Positions 1-8,276 of a stretch of DNA of 44,037 nucleotides are shown piece by piece. The translations under genes were made by a program, and so were the position numbers. Numbering within the stretch: position 1 is the first letter of the stretch; each line of letters begins with the position of its first letter. This stretch comes from an uncultured Chthoniobacterales bacterium (GTDB lineage Bacteria; Verrucomicrobiota; Verrucomicrobiia; Chthoniobacterales; UBA10450), in contig CADCTA010000055.1 of assembly GCA_902805675.1 (NCBI GenBank), positions 1 through 44,037 on the forward strand. The letters run 5' to 3'. Under the pieces are notes generated by a model. It was given only the letters and a program-made list of their open reading frames with translations, ran no database searches and had not been told where the DNA came from.

Positions 1-1
1 T

Positions 2-412
2 GCAACGAAGTGGAAGATCTTCTCGCTCAGCGTCGCGGCGGCCTGTCTCTACGGTGTCATCCACGATCAGATCACAGTTCGGATCTGTCCGGAGTACTTC
101 ACGGTCGCTCACCCGCCGTTCTTTCGACGGTCGAACCGAACTCTGCTCGCGTTGTGCTGGGGTATCGCTGCCATGTGGTGGATCGGTGCAGCATTGGCAG
201 CATTGCGTTTCGTTGCCGCATTGGCTTTGCGAGAAGGGAGAGCGGAACCCGGATCCGCCGCGACGATGCTACGCCGTCGCAGCAGTGGTGGTGTGCAGCG
301 GCTCCTGCGGCTTTGGCTTCGCAAGGCCGCCCTGCTGTTCTCCGGCTGTATCCGCACGGCAAGGTTGGTGCCGTGCGCGTGGTTGTTCTTTCGGCCTGCG
401 CGCTACCGTTGA
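2..412 (+). pseudogene. Small membrane protein, 5' truncated by window edge, probably frameshifted
   Basis: The reading frame starting at base 2 is open to a TGA at 410-412, with its start outside the window. Its first 60 residues look like a real protein: a hydrophobic segment, then LYGVIHDQITVRICPEYFT, VAHPPFF and a second hydrophobic stretch LLALCWGIAAMWWIGAALAA. I recall this HDQ-T-R-C-EYFT arrangement from an uncharacterised bacterial membrane protein family with four helices. After about residue 75 the frame turns Arg-rich and loses hydrophobicity, while the two other plus frames carry the more family-like stretches, so at least one indel is likely. It could instead be a short intact gene with a variable tail. 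It converges on topB. Confidence 0.45.
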
Positions 413-446
413 TCTACTCCCGCGCGAGTGGCGCCTGACGAGAGTC

Positions 447-3257
447 CTACCGCGGCGGGAACTCGAACTCTGCCTTCTTCTTGTCCTTCGAAAGCTTCAG
501 ATATGCGCCGAAGTTTGAGCCGCGCTTCGAGACGAAGCCTTCGATGAGACCGGTCTTGCCCATCTCGACGAGACGCTCGGCTTCTTCGGCCGGGATCTCT
601 TTGCCGCAAAGATTGCGTTTCAATTCGAAGACCACGCGCGGCGAGCCATCGGCCTGCGGCTTCGCGACGACGAACGCGTCCTCCGTTTGATACAGATCGC
701 CGTCATGCACTTTGCTCTCGCTCAGCTTCACCGCCTTCGTCAGATCGAGCGGAGCTTTCGGCTTGCGTGGTGCGCGTCCGTTGGCGCCCTTCGCACCAGG
801 CTCGCGCGGCTTCCGCGGCGGGAATTCCCAATTGATCTTTGCGCCCTGACGCATCAGGAAGGCGTCGAACGGCCGGCCCTTCTTGGAGGTGAAACCTTCG
901 ATCAAATCCGTCTTGCCGCGTTCTACGAGCTGGATGGCGTGCTCCCGCGTAACCGGCTTCTGGCACATCAGGCGGCCGACTTTAAAGACTTCCTTCCAGC
1001 CGTCGCCTTCGCGCTGACGCAAGACGTAGCTGGTCGGCGCTTCGCAGAGCTCGGCGCCTGTCTTCGGGTCGGTCCAGAAAGGCGTGAGCTCGTTCAGGTC
1101 GACCTTGTTGCCGAAGTCGAGCTCTGCCTTTTTCGAGCCGGGGTTCTTCTCGTCGTCGACGATCTTGATCTTCGATGGAAAGCGGTTGCCGGTCTTCGCT
1201 GAAACGAAGCCATCGAGCGGCCCGATCTCGCCTTCAGCGACCAGCTCACGCACCTCGTCTTCCTCGATCTTGCGGCCGCTCATTACCTTGTAGATCATGA
1301 GCTTGCCGTCTTGCGATTTGTAGCCGCGCAACGTCTCGACGAGCGGCTTGCCGTCCGTCGGCGAGATGATCTCCGTCTCGCGCGAGTTGGTGTCGTCTTC
1401 CTCGAAGTTCTTCGTCCGATCGACGATTCCCTTCGTCACATCCACAATCTCGGACATGAAATCGTCGCGGCGGAACTTACCGTGCTCCATCTGGCGGAGC
1501 TTGTATTCCCACTCGCCCGTCATGTCGGGTTTCGTCAGCGCATCGGCGTGCACCGCAGCGAGGAACTGCAGCAGCGATTCCGCTTTGGTCGTCGGAACGA
1601 GCTCGCGCTGATTGCGCTCGAGGTATTTCTGATTGATCAGACCCTCGACCGTATCCGCGCGCGTGGCTGGCGTGCCGAGGCCGCGTTCCTTCATCGCTTC
1701 GGCCATGCTCTCGTCGTCGACGAGCTTGCCGGCACCTTCCATCGCTGAAAGCAGCGTCGCTTCTGTGTAGCGCGGCGGCGGCTTGGTCGTTTCGCTGTGG
1801 AGATCGGCGGAAACCGTTTTGGCGGATGCGTTGTCTTCCGGCGAGAGCGCCGGTAATGCCTTCGAGTCCGGCGTGCCGTCATCGACCGTCGTTCGCCCGT
1901 AAACCGCGAGCCAACCTGGAGCAGTCAGCACCTTGCCTTCTGTTTTGAACTGGTGAGCGGACGCCACGGTGCTAATGCGCGTCGTAATGTCGAACTCCGC
2001 CGGGGGGAAGAACGCGGCGACGAAGCGCCGCGCGATCATGTCGTAAACCTTGCCTTCCATCTCATCGAGATTCTTGGGCTCGGTCGTCGTCGGGATGATC
2101 GCGAAGTGATCGGAGATCTGCGCGTTGTTGAAAATGCGCTTGTTAGGCCGGAGCCAGCCGTGCTCCAGAACAGTGTGACCGTGTTTGCCGAGATCGCCGG
2201 AAAGACTGCTCAACGTCTCGCGACAGGTCTGGATGTAATCTTCCGGCAACGCGCGCGAATCCGTTCGTGGATATGTGATCACCTTGTGCCGCTCGTAGAG
2301 CGCCTGCGCGATCTGCAACGTGCGGCGCGCCGAGAGACCGAAGCGGTTGTTCGCTTCGCGCTGCAGCGTGGTCAGATCATAGAGACGCGGTGAAGCTTGG
2401 GTGGAAGACTTCTTCTCTTCCGTGACAGCAGCGATCGGCTGGTTCTGACACGCGGCGAGGACCGCCTCGGCTGTTGCCTTGTCCCAGACGCGGTCAATCC
2501 GATCGTGCTCGTCGTTCGCATCCTTCTTGAAGTTCGCGCGCTGGTAGACGCCTTCGTAGTTTCCCTTCGCGACATCGAACCTCGCCGTCACGCGCCAATA
2601 CGCCCGCGCTTTGAAGTTTCGGATCTCGAGCTCGCGGCCGAAGACGATCGCCAGCGTCGGCGTTTGCACCCGCCCGACAGACGCCACGTTTTTGCCGCGC
2701 GAACCGAACATCCGCTTGGTGATGGCGCGCGTGCCATTGATGCCGATGAGCCAGTCGCTTTCGCTCCGGGACCGCGCCGCATCCGAGAGTCCGGCCATCT
2801 GCTCGCCGTCGCGCAGCTTTTGGAACGCTTCGCGGATTCCCTGCGCGGTCATCGTCTGCATCCAGGCCCGCTTCACCGGCAGCTTTGATTTGGTCAGCCG
2901 ATAGATGTTATCGAAAATCAGCTCGCCTTCGCGACCGGCGTCACACGCGTTCACGACTGAATCGACGTCTTTCCGCGCGAGCAGCTTCTTGATTTGATCG
3001 TAGCGACTCTTCGAGTCGGCGATCGGCTTCAGGCCAAATTTCTCGGGAATGATCGGCAGCGTCTCGAGTCGCCAGAAGCCGTACTTCTTCTTGTCGATGT
3101 CCTCCGGCATCTCGAGTTCGACGAGGTGACCGACGGCCGAAGTGATAACGAACTTGTCGTTCTCGTAGTGGTCTCCGCTCTTCGGCACGTTGCCGAGGGC
3201 CTTGGCCAGATCGGCGGCGACGCTGGGCTTTTCAGCGATGATCAGTGACTTGGACAT
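447..3257 (-). CDS. topB: DNA topoisomerase III-like type IA topoisomerase
   Basis: Type IA topoisomerase that cuts one DNA strand through a 5'-phosphotyrosine and passes the other strand, acting on the chromosome. The 936-residue protein opens with a Toprim domain (SLIIAEKPS at 4-12 with Glu9; DAGREGE at 106-112) followed by the topoisomerase core. The active-site tyrosine is Tyr329 in HKVITYPRTDSR, with Arg331 beside it. From about 640 the protein carries three C-terminal repeats of the Toprim_Crpt kind, each ending in a G-x-I/L-(E/D)GF-x-S-K/A-x-G segment and an EFPPR- or DFG-like strand; they keep at most single cysteines, so classical zinc ribbons are not evident. A GAGGT lies upstream of the ATG. 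Last gene of the minus-strand block, 57 bases after dprA. Topo III rather than TopA by the Toprim start; confidence in the family is high. Confidence 0.95.
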   Translation of the reverse strand: MSKSLIIAEKPSVAADLAKALGNVPKSGDHYENDKFVITSAVGHLVELEMPEDIDKKKYGFWRLETLPIIPEKFGLKPIADSKSRYDQIKKLLARKDVDSVVNACDAGREGELIFDNIYRLTKSKLPVKRAWMQTMTAQGIREAFQKLRDGEQMAGLSDAARSRSESDWLIGINGTRAITKRMFGSRGKNVASVGRVQTPTLAIVFGRELEIRNFKARAYWRVTARFDVAKGNYEGVYQRANFKKDANDEHDRIDRVWDKATAEAVLAACQNQPIAAVTEEKKSSTQASPRLYDLTTLQREANNRFGLSARRTLQIAQALYERHKVITYPRTDSRALPEDYIQTCRETLSSLSGDLGKHGHTVLEHGWLRPNKRIFNNAQISDHFAIIPTTTEPKNLDEMEGKVYDMIARRFVAAFFPPAEFDITTRISTVASAHQFKTEGKVLTAPGWLAVYGRTTVDDGTPDSKALPALSPEDNASAKTVSADLHSETTKPPPRYTEATLLSAMEGAGKLVDDESMAEAMKERGLGTPATRADTVEGLINQKYLERNQRELVPTTKAESLLQFLAAVHADALTKPDMTGEWEYKLRQMEHGKFRRDDFMSEIVDVTKGIVDRTKNFEEDDTNSRETEIISPTDGKPLVETLRGYKSQDGKLMIYKVMSGRKIEEDEVRELVAEGEIGPLDGFVSAKTGNRFPSKIKIVDDEKNPGSKKAELDFGNKVDLNELTPFWTDPKTGAELCEAPTSYVLRQREGDGWKEVFKVGRLMCQKPVTREHAIQLVERGKTDLIEGFTSKKGRPFDAFLMRQGAKINWEFPPRKPREPGAKGANGRAPRKPKAPLDLTKAVKLSESKVHDGDLYQTEDAFVVAKPQADGSPRVVFELKRNLCGKEIPAEEAERLVEMGKTGLIEGFVSKRGSNFGAYLKLSKDKKKAEFEFPPR

Positions 3258-3314
3258 TTTGGTGCGGCACCTCGAAAGGTGAACCCTGAAACCAGCAGCA
3301 CGTTGCGGGCGAGC

Positions 3315-4415
3315 TTACCCGAGCTTGACGAAGTACTTGCCGGGCAACTGTTTGACGAGCCGTTTTAGCTCAAGGCGCAGGAGGGTAGAAGAGACGTTGC
3401 CGCTTGGCAAATCGGATTTGGTCGCGATGTCGTCGATCGAAGTCTCGGTCGCCTCGATGGCATCGTAGACGCGGCGCTCGTCTTCAGTGAGCGTCGGGAG
3501 CGGCCGCGCGGCAGCTTGCGGCGATGGCTTTGCCTCCGGCAGAAGCACCTCCAGGTCGTCGAGGATATCGCTCGCTTCCATGACCAGCTTTGCGCCCTGC
3601 TGGATGAGGCGATTAGAACCGTGAGCCGTGGGCGCGTTGATGTGGCCGGGCACGGCGTAGACGGTGCGGCCCTGCTCCAGCGCCTGTGAAGCGGTGATCA
3701 AGGCGCCGCTGTTTAGACCGGCTTCAACGACGAGGATGCCGTGGCTCCAGCCGCTGATGATGCGGTTCCGCATCGGGAACGTCTGCCGGTCCGGTTCGAC
3801 ATCCATCGAGAACTCCGAGACCACCGCGCCGTTGCCGCTCGCGATCTTTTCCGCGAGCCCGGCATTTTCAGGCGGATACAACTTTCGCAGCCCTGAACCG
3901 ATCACCGCGATCGTGCGCCCTTTCGCCGCGAGTGCACCCTGATGCGCGGCGGTGTCGATCCCACGAGCGAGTCCGCTCACGACCGTCAGCCCAGCATAGG
4001 CGAGTTGATACGATAGCTTCTTCGCGCACTCGCTCCCGTAATGCGTCGTGCGGCGTGAACCGATCACGCCGATCGCGTGCTGATCGCGCTCCATCAGCTC
4101 GCCCCAGACATAGAGCACGATCGGCGGTGCATGGATCTCGCGCAGCTGCCGCGGATACATGGGCGAGTCGGCGGTGATAACCTGCGCGCCGAATTCCCGC
4201 ACGCGCTGGAGCTCAGCAGGAAGATCGACAATGCTTTCCCAGCCTGTGATCTGCTCGACGACCTCAGCGCCAATGCCATCCACGGCCCGCAAAGCGCTGC
4301 CGCGCGCCGACAAGATGCGCTCCGGCGTTTCGAAGACCTGCAGCAGCTTCCGCAGCCGCACCGGTCCCATCGTCGGCAGCATGTTCAGAGCGATGCATGC
4401 TTCGGTCGAGTTCAC
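3315..4415 (-). CDS. dprA: DNA-processing protein DprA
   Basis: DprA binds incoming single-stranded DNA in natural transformation and loads RecA on it in the cytoplasm. Counting from an upstream ATG at 4451, the Rossmann-like core shows GSRRT at 131, SGLARGID at 159-166, SEF at 212, FPMRNRIISG at 225-234, SGALITA at 248-254 and AVPG at 266. A winged-helix C-terminal domain (about 315-378) ends in GKYFVKLG, and an N-terminal SAM/HhH-like segment is present. I prefer the GTG at 4415 because the protein then begins VNSTEACIALNMLP, like homologues; the 12 extra residues from 4451 look unstructured. Neither start has a clear ribosome site. It lies between ssb and topB on the same strand. Presence of dprA alone does not prove competence, because many non-competent bacteria keep it. 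Confidence 0.95.
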   Translation of the reverse strand: MNSTEACIALNMLPTMGPVRLRKLLQVFETPERILSARGSALRAVDGIGAEVVEQITGWESIVDLPAELQRVREFGAQVITADSPMYPRQLREIHAPPIVLYVWGELMERDQHAIGVIGSRRTTHYGSECAKKLSYQLAYAGLTVVSGLARGIDTAAHQGALAAKGRTIAVIGSGLRKLYPPENAGLAEKIASGNGAVVSEFSMDVEPDRQTFPMRNRIISGWSHGILVVEAGLNSGALITASQALEQGRTVYAVPGHINAPTAHGSNRLIQQGAKLVMEASDILDDLEVLLPEAKPSPQAAARPLPTLTEDERRVYDAIEATETSIDDIATKSDLPSGNVSSTLLRLELKRLVKQLPGKYFVKLG

Positions 4416-4513
4416 GATGCAGGAGAGGCGAGGCGAACCTATTCCACGCAACGGGCGTCGTCACACCTGTAACGAGCGCGACATCGCGGATGCCAGCCAG
4501 GTTAGTTGACGAC

Positions 4514-5008
4514 TTAGAATGGAATCTCGTCGTCGTCCGGCTCGGATGGTGCCGGTCGTGGAGGCGGAGCGCTGGAACGGCTTCCTCCGCCGCCACCACC
4601 ACCGCTACTTCCGTACGATCTCCCGCCACCGCCGCCGCTGCTCGGTCCCTCGTCGCCTTCGCCGCCGCCCTGGCGACCGCCGAGCAACTGCATCGTCTCG
4701 CCGATGACGCGGAGCTTGGAGCGCTTTTGGCCGCTCTGCTTGTCGTCCCAGCTATCGAGCTGCAGGCGGCCTTCGATGAGAACCGGCCGGCCCTTCTTTA
4801 GATACTCGCCCGCGATTTCAGCGAGCCGCGCCCAAAGGACAACGTCGACGAACGTGACCTCTTCGCGCTTCTCGCCGCCTTCGAGGCTGTATTGCCGGTT
4901 AACGGCAAGGCCGAGATCGCAGACCGCGCTGCCTTTCGGCGTATACCGAACCTCCGGGTCGCGGGTGAGGTTTCCGACGAGAATGACTTTGTTGAAACTA
5001 GCGGCCAT
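4514..5008 (-). CDS. ssb: Single-stranded DNA-binding protein
   Basis: SSB coats ssDNA during replication, repair and recombination as a homotetramer. The 164-residue protein has the OB fold over about 4-108 (start FNKVILVGNLTRDPEVRYTP, then VDVVLWARLAEIAGEYLKKG), a Gly/Ser/Pro-rich flexible linker, and the acidic tip DDDEIPF that docks partner proteins. The length is usual for bacteria. It starts 18 bases after rpsF and is followed by dprA, whose product also binds ssDNA. The common rpsF-ssb-rpsR order is broken here: no rpsR follows. Confidence 0.97.
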   Translation of the reverse strand: MAASFNKVILVGNLTRDPEVRYTPKGSAVCDLGLAVNRQYSLEGGEKREEVTFVDVVLWARLAEIAGEYLKKGRPVLIEGRLQLDSWDDKQSGQKRSKLRVIGETMQLLGGRQGGGEGDEGPSSGGGGGRSYGSSGGGGGGGSRSSAPPPRPAPSEPDDDEIPF

Positions 5009-5026
5009 CCTGCCGTTCTAGATCAA

Positions 5027-5356
5027 CTACTTCTCCGCCGCGACTTTTTTCGAGCTCTGCTCCGTTTTCGGTTTCAGGCGCTGGTAGTGCTGACGGTAGA
5101 CTTCCGGGTCGAGCTTGAACTTCGACCGTAGCTTGGTGATGAGCTGCGAGTCGGCGTGGAAAATGAAGTTAACGAAATGCCCGGCATCGAGTTCGCCGGC
5201 CTGATAGGAGAACTGCCGCTTGTCCATCTTCTGGACCTGCTCGATCTGCGCGCCTTCCTTCTGAAATTCGTCCTCGAGGCGATCGACGATGTCCTTGATG
5301 GTGTCTTCTTTTCCCTGCGCGTTCAGGACAAGTAATGCTTCGTAGCGGTTCTTCAT
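5027..5356 (-). CDS. rpsF: 30S ribosomal protein S6
   Basis: S6 binds the central domain of 16S rRNA together with S18 in the 30S subunit. The 109-residue product starts MKNRYEALLVLNAQGKED and has the S6 ferredoxin-like pattern, with a conserved KRQFSYQ strand near 46-52 and GHFVNFIF near 59-66, ending in a Lys/Glu-rich tail. Its ATG overlaps the pth stop as ATGA (5353-5356), which implies translational coupling. Followed by ssb. Confidence 0.96.
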   Translation of the reverse strand: MKNRYEALLVLNAQGKEDTIKDIVDRLEDEFQKEGAQIEQVQKMDKRQFSYQAGELDAGHFVNFIFHADSQLITKLRSKFKLDPEVYRQHYQRLKPKTEQSSKKVAAEK

Positions 5357-5934
5357 GATTCCGGATTTTTGTTGAACGTGTTCATCGCGGAAACGACGCT
5401 TTTGTCAATCGCCACTTTCACCGCCTCGGCCGCGCGCGTGACCGCTTTTTCGACCGCTGGCATCTCTTCTTCGAAGAACCGGCCGAGCACCCAATCGGTT
5501 GCGCCAGCCCTCGGTGGCGAGCCGATTCCGATGCGGAGCCGCGCGACTTCTTCAGTGCCGAAGTTCACGATGATTGACTCGAGACCGTTGTGCCCGCCCG
5601 GGCTGCCTTTCAACCGCAGACGCAAGCGCCCGAGCTCCAGCGCCATCTCATCCAACACTACCAGCGTCTCAGCGGGCGCGATCTTGTAGAACTGCGCAAC
5701 GGCGAGCGCGGGACCGCCGCTGCGGTTCATGTATGTCATCGGTTTGACGAGCAGCACGCCGTCGAGTTTAGCCCAGTATGCGCCCCACTTGGCGGCGCGT
5801 TCCCATTGCACGCGCGCGTCCGCCACAAGCCGATCCAGGACCGCAAAGCCGATGTTGTGGCGGGTACGATCGTACTCGACGCCGGGATTGCCGAGGCCGA
5901 CAACCATCCGGATCGGTGCAGGCTCCACCTGCAA
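5353..5934 (-). CDS. pth: Peptidyl-tRNA hydrolase
   Basis: Pth releases tRNA from prematurely dropped peptidyl-tRNA in the cytoplasm. The 193-residue protein shows the family blocks VVGLGNPGVEYDRTRHNIGF (Asn16 and catalytic His26), TYMNRSGG, DEMALELGRLRLR (Asp of the active site) and GGHNGLESI. The length fits the family; the first nine residues are an extension relative to E. coli and Met10 is an alternative start. It sits 33 bases after rplY, a pairing seen in many bacteria, and overlaps rpsF by four bases. Confidence 0.97.
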   Translation of the reverse strand: MQVEPAPIRMVVGLGNPGVEYDRTRHNIGFAVLDRLVADARVQWERAAKWGAYWAKLDGVLLVKPMTYMNRSGGPALAVAQFYKIAPAETLVVLDEMALELGRLRLRLKGSPGGHNGLESIIVNFGTEEVARLRIGIGSPPRAGATDWVLGRFFEEEMPAVEKAVTRAAEAVKVAIDKSVVSAMNTFNKNPES

Positions 5935-5967
5935 AAATGGCTAGGCGAGTGGAAGCAAGCGCTGCGC

Positions 5968-6636
5968 TTACTTCTTCGCGGCTCCGCCCGCTGCGTCGGC
6001 GTCGTCCTTCTTCGCGGTGATGACTTCCGGCGCGCTCGGCGTGGTAGCCGCAGGCGTGGCATCGTCAGCGACGGTCGGGGCCATGACGGAGAACGCGGTC
6101 AGCTCAGCCGGGTTGGTGATCGTGACACCAGTCGGGAGCGGGATATCGCGCACGTGGATCGCGTCGCCGATGTTCAACGCCGAGACGTCGACGGTGATCA
6201 CATCCGGCAAGTCGCGCGGCAGACACTCGATCGAGAGCGAACGCAGGCTTTGCTCGAGCAGGCCGCCGAAGTTCTTCACGCCGTTTGGCGTGCCGGTCGG
6301 CTCGAGAGGCACGTCCGCTTCGACCATTTCGTCCATCGAGATCGCGTGGAAATCGATGTGAAGGATGTCGCCACCAATCGGCGCATGCTGCACTTCCTGC
6401 ACCATCGCGAGGCGGTTGGTCCCCTCACCTTCGATCGCCAGTTCCACGAGAATGTTTTCGCCCGCTGCATGGCTGAGCAGCGCGCTGATCTCGCGCTTGG
6501 AAACCTGCAGCGCCTCGGGCTGCGCTTGCGAACCGTAGATCACCGCTGGCACCGCGCCTGTTGCTTTGAGTTTGCGAACTGCCGAACGGCCGATGCCGCT
6601 GCGACGTGACGCTGCGAGTTTAACTTGTGTTGCCAT
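5968..6636 (-). CDS. rplY: 50S ribosomal protein L25/TL5/CTC
   Basis: L25-family protein that binds 5S rRNA in the large subunit. The 222-residue product has an N-terminal L25 domain (about 1-95, with GIGRSAVRKLKATGAVPAVIYG near 15-36) and the additional C-terminal beta domain of the long TL5/CTC form (about 96-190, including TVDVSALNIGDAIHVRDIPL). The last 35 residues are an Ala/Thr/Lys-rich tail ending GGAAKK, common in this form. It starts 8 bases after prs, so the two are almost certainly cotranscribed. Confidence 0.95.
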   Translation of the reverse strand: MATQVKLAASRRSGIGRSAVRKLKATGAVPAVIYGSQAQPEALQVSKREISALLSHAAGENILVELAIEGEGTNRLAMVQEVQHAPIGGDILHIDFHAISMDEMVEADVPLEPTGTPNGVKNFGGLLEQSLRSLSIECLPRDLPDVITVDVSALNIGDAIHVRDIPLPTGVTITNPAELTAFSVMAPTVADDATPAATTPSAPEVITAKKDDADAAGGAAKK

Positions 6637-6644
6637 GGTGAGTG

Positions 6645-7586
6645 CTAGCTGGTGCCGTTATCGATGTTGAACAGCGACGACACGGACTCGTCGTTGTGGA
6701 TTCGCTTGATGCCTTCGCCGAGAAGCTCGGAGACGCAAAGCACGGTAGTAGTAAATCCTTCCACCGTTCGCACAGGGGTGCTGTTGGTCGTTACTAATTC
6801 TTCGATCTGTGAGTTTTGCAACCGCGGAATGGCCACGTCGACGAGGACGGCGTGGGAGACGCCGGCATAGATATTGAGGGCGCCGCGCTCCTTCAGGATG
6901 GTGGCGGCGGACGTTAAAGTGCCGGCGGTTTCGGTCAGATCGTCGACGAGCAGCACGTCGCAGCCTTCCACATCGCCGATGACGTAAAGCGCTTTGGTCT
7001 CTGTCGCGCTCTTTCGTTGTTTCGCGACGATCGCGAGGTTCGCGCCGAGCGCCTGCGAGTAGGCCGACGCCATTTTCAGGCCACCCACATCGGGCGAGAC
7101 GACTACGGTTTTGTTCGTGAGCCGCGTGCGCAGGTACTTAATCAGCACCGGCATCGAATAGAGATGGTCGACGGGAATATCGAAAAAGCCCTGCACCTGC
7201 TGCGCGTGTAGATCCATCGTCAGAACGCGGTTCACGCCGGCTGCATAGAGGAGATTGGCGACCAGCTTGGCGGTAATGGGGACGCGCGGCTTGTCCTTAC
7301 GGTCCTGGCGCGCGTAGCCGAAGAACGGAATGACGGCGGTAATCCGGTAAGCACTCGCCCGCCGCGCCGCATCCACCATGATGAGCAGCTCCATGAGGTG
7401 CTCGTTCGTAGGAGGCGAGGTCGGCTGAATAATGAAAACGTCGCGACCGCGGATGTTCTCCTCGATCTTGACGTAGGTTTCCCCGTCGGGAAACGAGCTG
7501 ATCGTGGCCGCCCCGAGTGGGGTTCCGATTCTGTCGCAGATCCGCTGCGCGAGTTCCCGGTTCGCCGAGCCGGCGAAAATCTTCAT
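6645..7586 (-). CDS. prs: Ribose-phosphate pyrophosphokinase
   Basis: Makes PRPP from ribose 5-phosphate and ATP, feeding purine, pyrimidine, NAD, His and Trp synthesis in the cytosol. From the ATG at 7586 the protein begins MKIFAGSANRELA. It has the YARQDRK loop at 91-97, DLHAQQVQGFFDIPVDHLY from 125 (divalent metal and nucleotide site) and the PRPP-binding loop VLLVDDLTETAGTL at 211-224, a slight variant of the usual VDDMIDTAGT. An ATG seven codons upstream (7607) is possible, but homologues begin at MKIF. First gene of the core block, 8 bases before rplY; the 206 bases upstream hold no gene I can support. Confidence 0.96.
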   Translation of the reverse strand: MKIFAGSANRELAQRICDRIGTPLGAATISSFPDGETYVKIEENIRGRDVFIIQPTSPPTNEHLMELLIMVDAARRASAYRITAVIPFFGYARQDRKDKPRVPITAKLVANLLYAAGVNRVLTMDLHAQQVQGFFDIPVDHLYSMPVLIKYLRTRLTNKTVVVSPDVGGLKMASAYSQALGANLAIVAKQRKSATETKALYVIGDVEGCDVLLVDDLTETAGTLTSAATILKERGALNIYAGVSHAVLVDVAIPRLQNSQIEELVTTNSTPVRTVEGFTTTVLCVSELLGEGIKRIHNDESVSSLFNIDNGTS

Positions 7587-7792
7587 CTCTGGTTCGCGCA
7601 GCGCCATAATTAAGGGCCGCTAACTTAGGCGCGCGCGCAGAGCATTGGCAACGGCTCATTGCTCGTCCGTGCCGAAAGCGGCGGCGACCAGCGCCGGGTT
7701 ACCGTGAGATCTCGTAAGCCGCTGCTGGCCGGAGGATCGCGCTTTCGGGAAATACGCTGCGCGCAACCGCCACTATTCTGCTCTCCTCGCCC

Positions 7793-8263
7793 TCACGGCA
7801 TCGATCGGGAAGGGCGCTCCGACGGTGTGGCGGTTTCCCTTCGCATCACCGCCGCCACGGCCGCGCTGATGATCATCCCACTGATCAGGCTGGCAAAGAA
7901 CGCCATGCTTACCTGACCGGCAGCACTCGGCTGACTCTCGGGCGCTGAGTTCGCGGCCAGGAACGCTGGGTTGATCGCGCTGAAGTAGATCGAAAAGAAC
8001 AGCGCCCCGAGGAGCGACAGGACGAGCGTGACAGCCGCGCCTACCAGCATGCCTTGGGTGAAGCTAAGCCTTCCTTCGCACTCTCTTCGAGCCGCGCGGA
8101 TTGCACCGGTAATCGCAAGAATCGGGAAAATAATGCCGACGAATCCAGTGTAGCGCCCGACTTCCATGCGGCTGGTGTGAAAGCCGAGGAGATACTCGAG
8201 GAGTGTCCACGCCGCGGCGCCGCCCGCCGCCGCCGACCCAAACAGAATTGCGCGTTTCATCAT
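7793..8263 (-). CDS. DUF4199-like four-helix membrane protein
   Basis: A 156-residue inner-membrane protein of unknown function. It begins MMKRAILFGSAAAGG after a good GGAGG at 8271-8275, seven bases from the first of two adjacent ATG codons, which fixes the start. Four hydrophobic segments are visible (first near 4-24; one with GIIFPILAITGAI; one with LVGAAVTLVLSLLGALFF; one with AFFASLISGMIISAAVAAVM), separated by a short polar loop RAARRECEGRLSFTQG. This pattern, with the F-x-x-G segment between helices 2 and 3, resembles DUF4199 proteins. It follows the AraC-type regulator by 13 bases and is probably cotranscribed with it. Confidence 0.75.
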   Translation of the reverse strand: MMKRAILFGSAAAGGAAAWTLLEYLLGFHTSRMEVGRYTGFVGIIFPILAITGAIRAARRECEGRLSFTQGMLVGAAVTLVLSLLGALFFSIYFSAINPAFLAANSAPESQPSAAGQVSMAFFASLISGMIISAAVAAVMRRETATPSERPSRSMP

Positions 8264-8276
8264 TGTGTTGCCTCCA

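Noticed and set aside
7608-7792. Possible tRNA gene upstream of prs, as in some bacteria
   Set aside because: No T-loop GGTTCRA-type sequence or cloverleaf was found on either strand.
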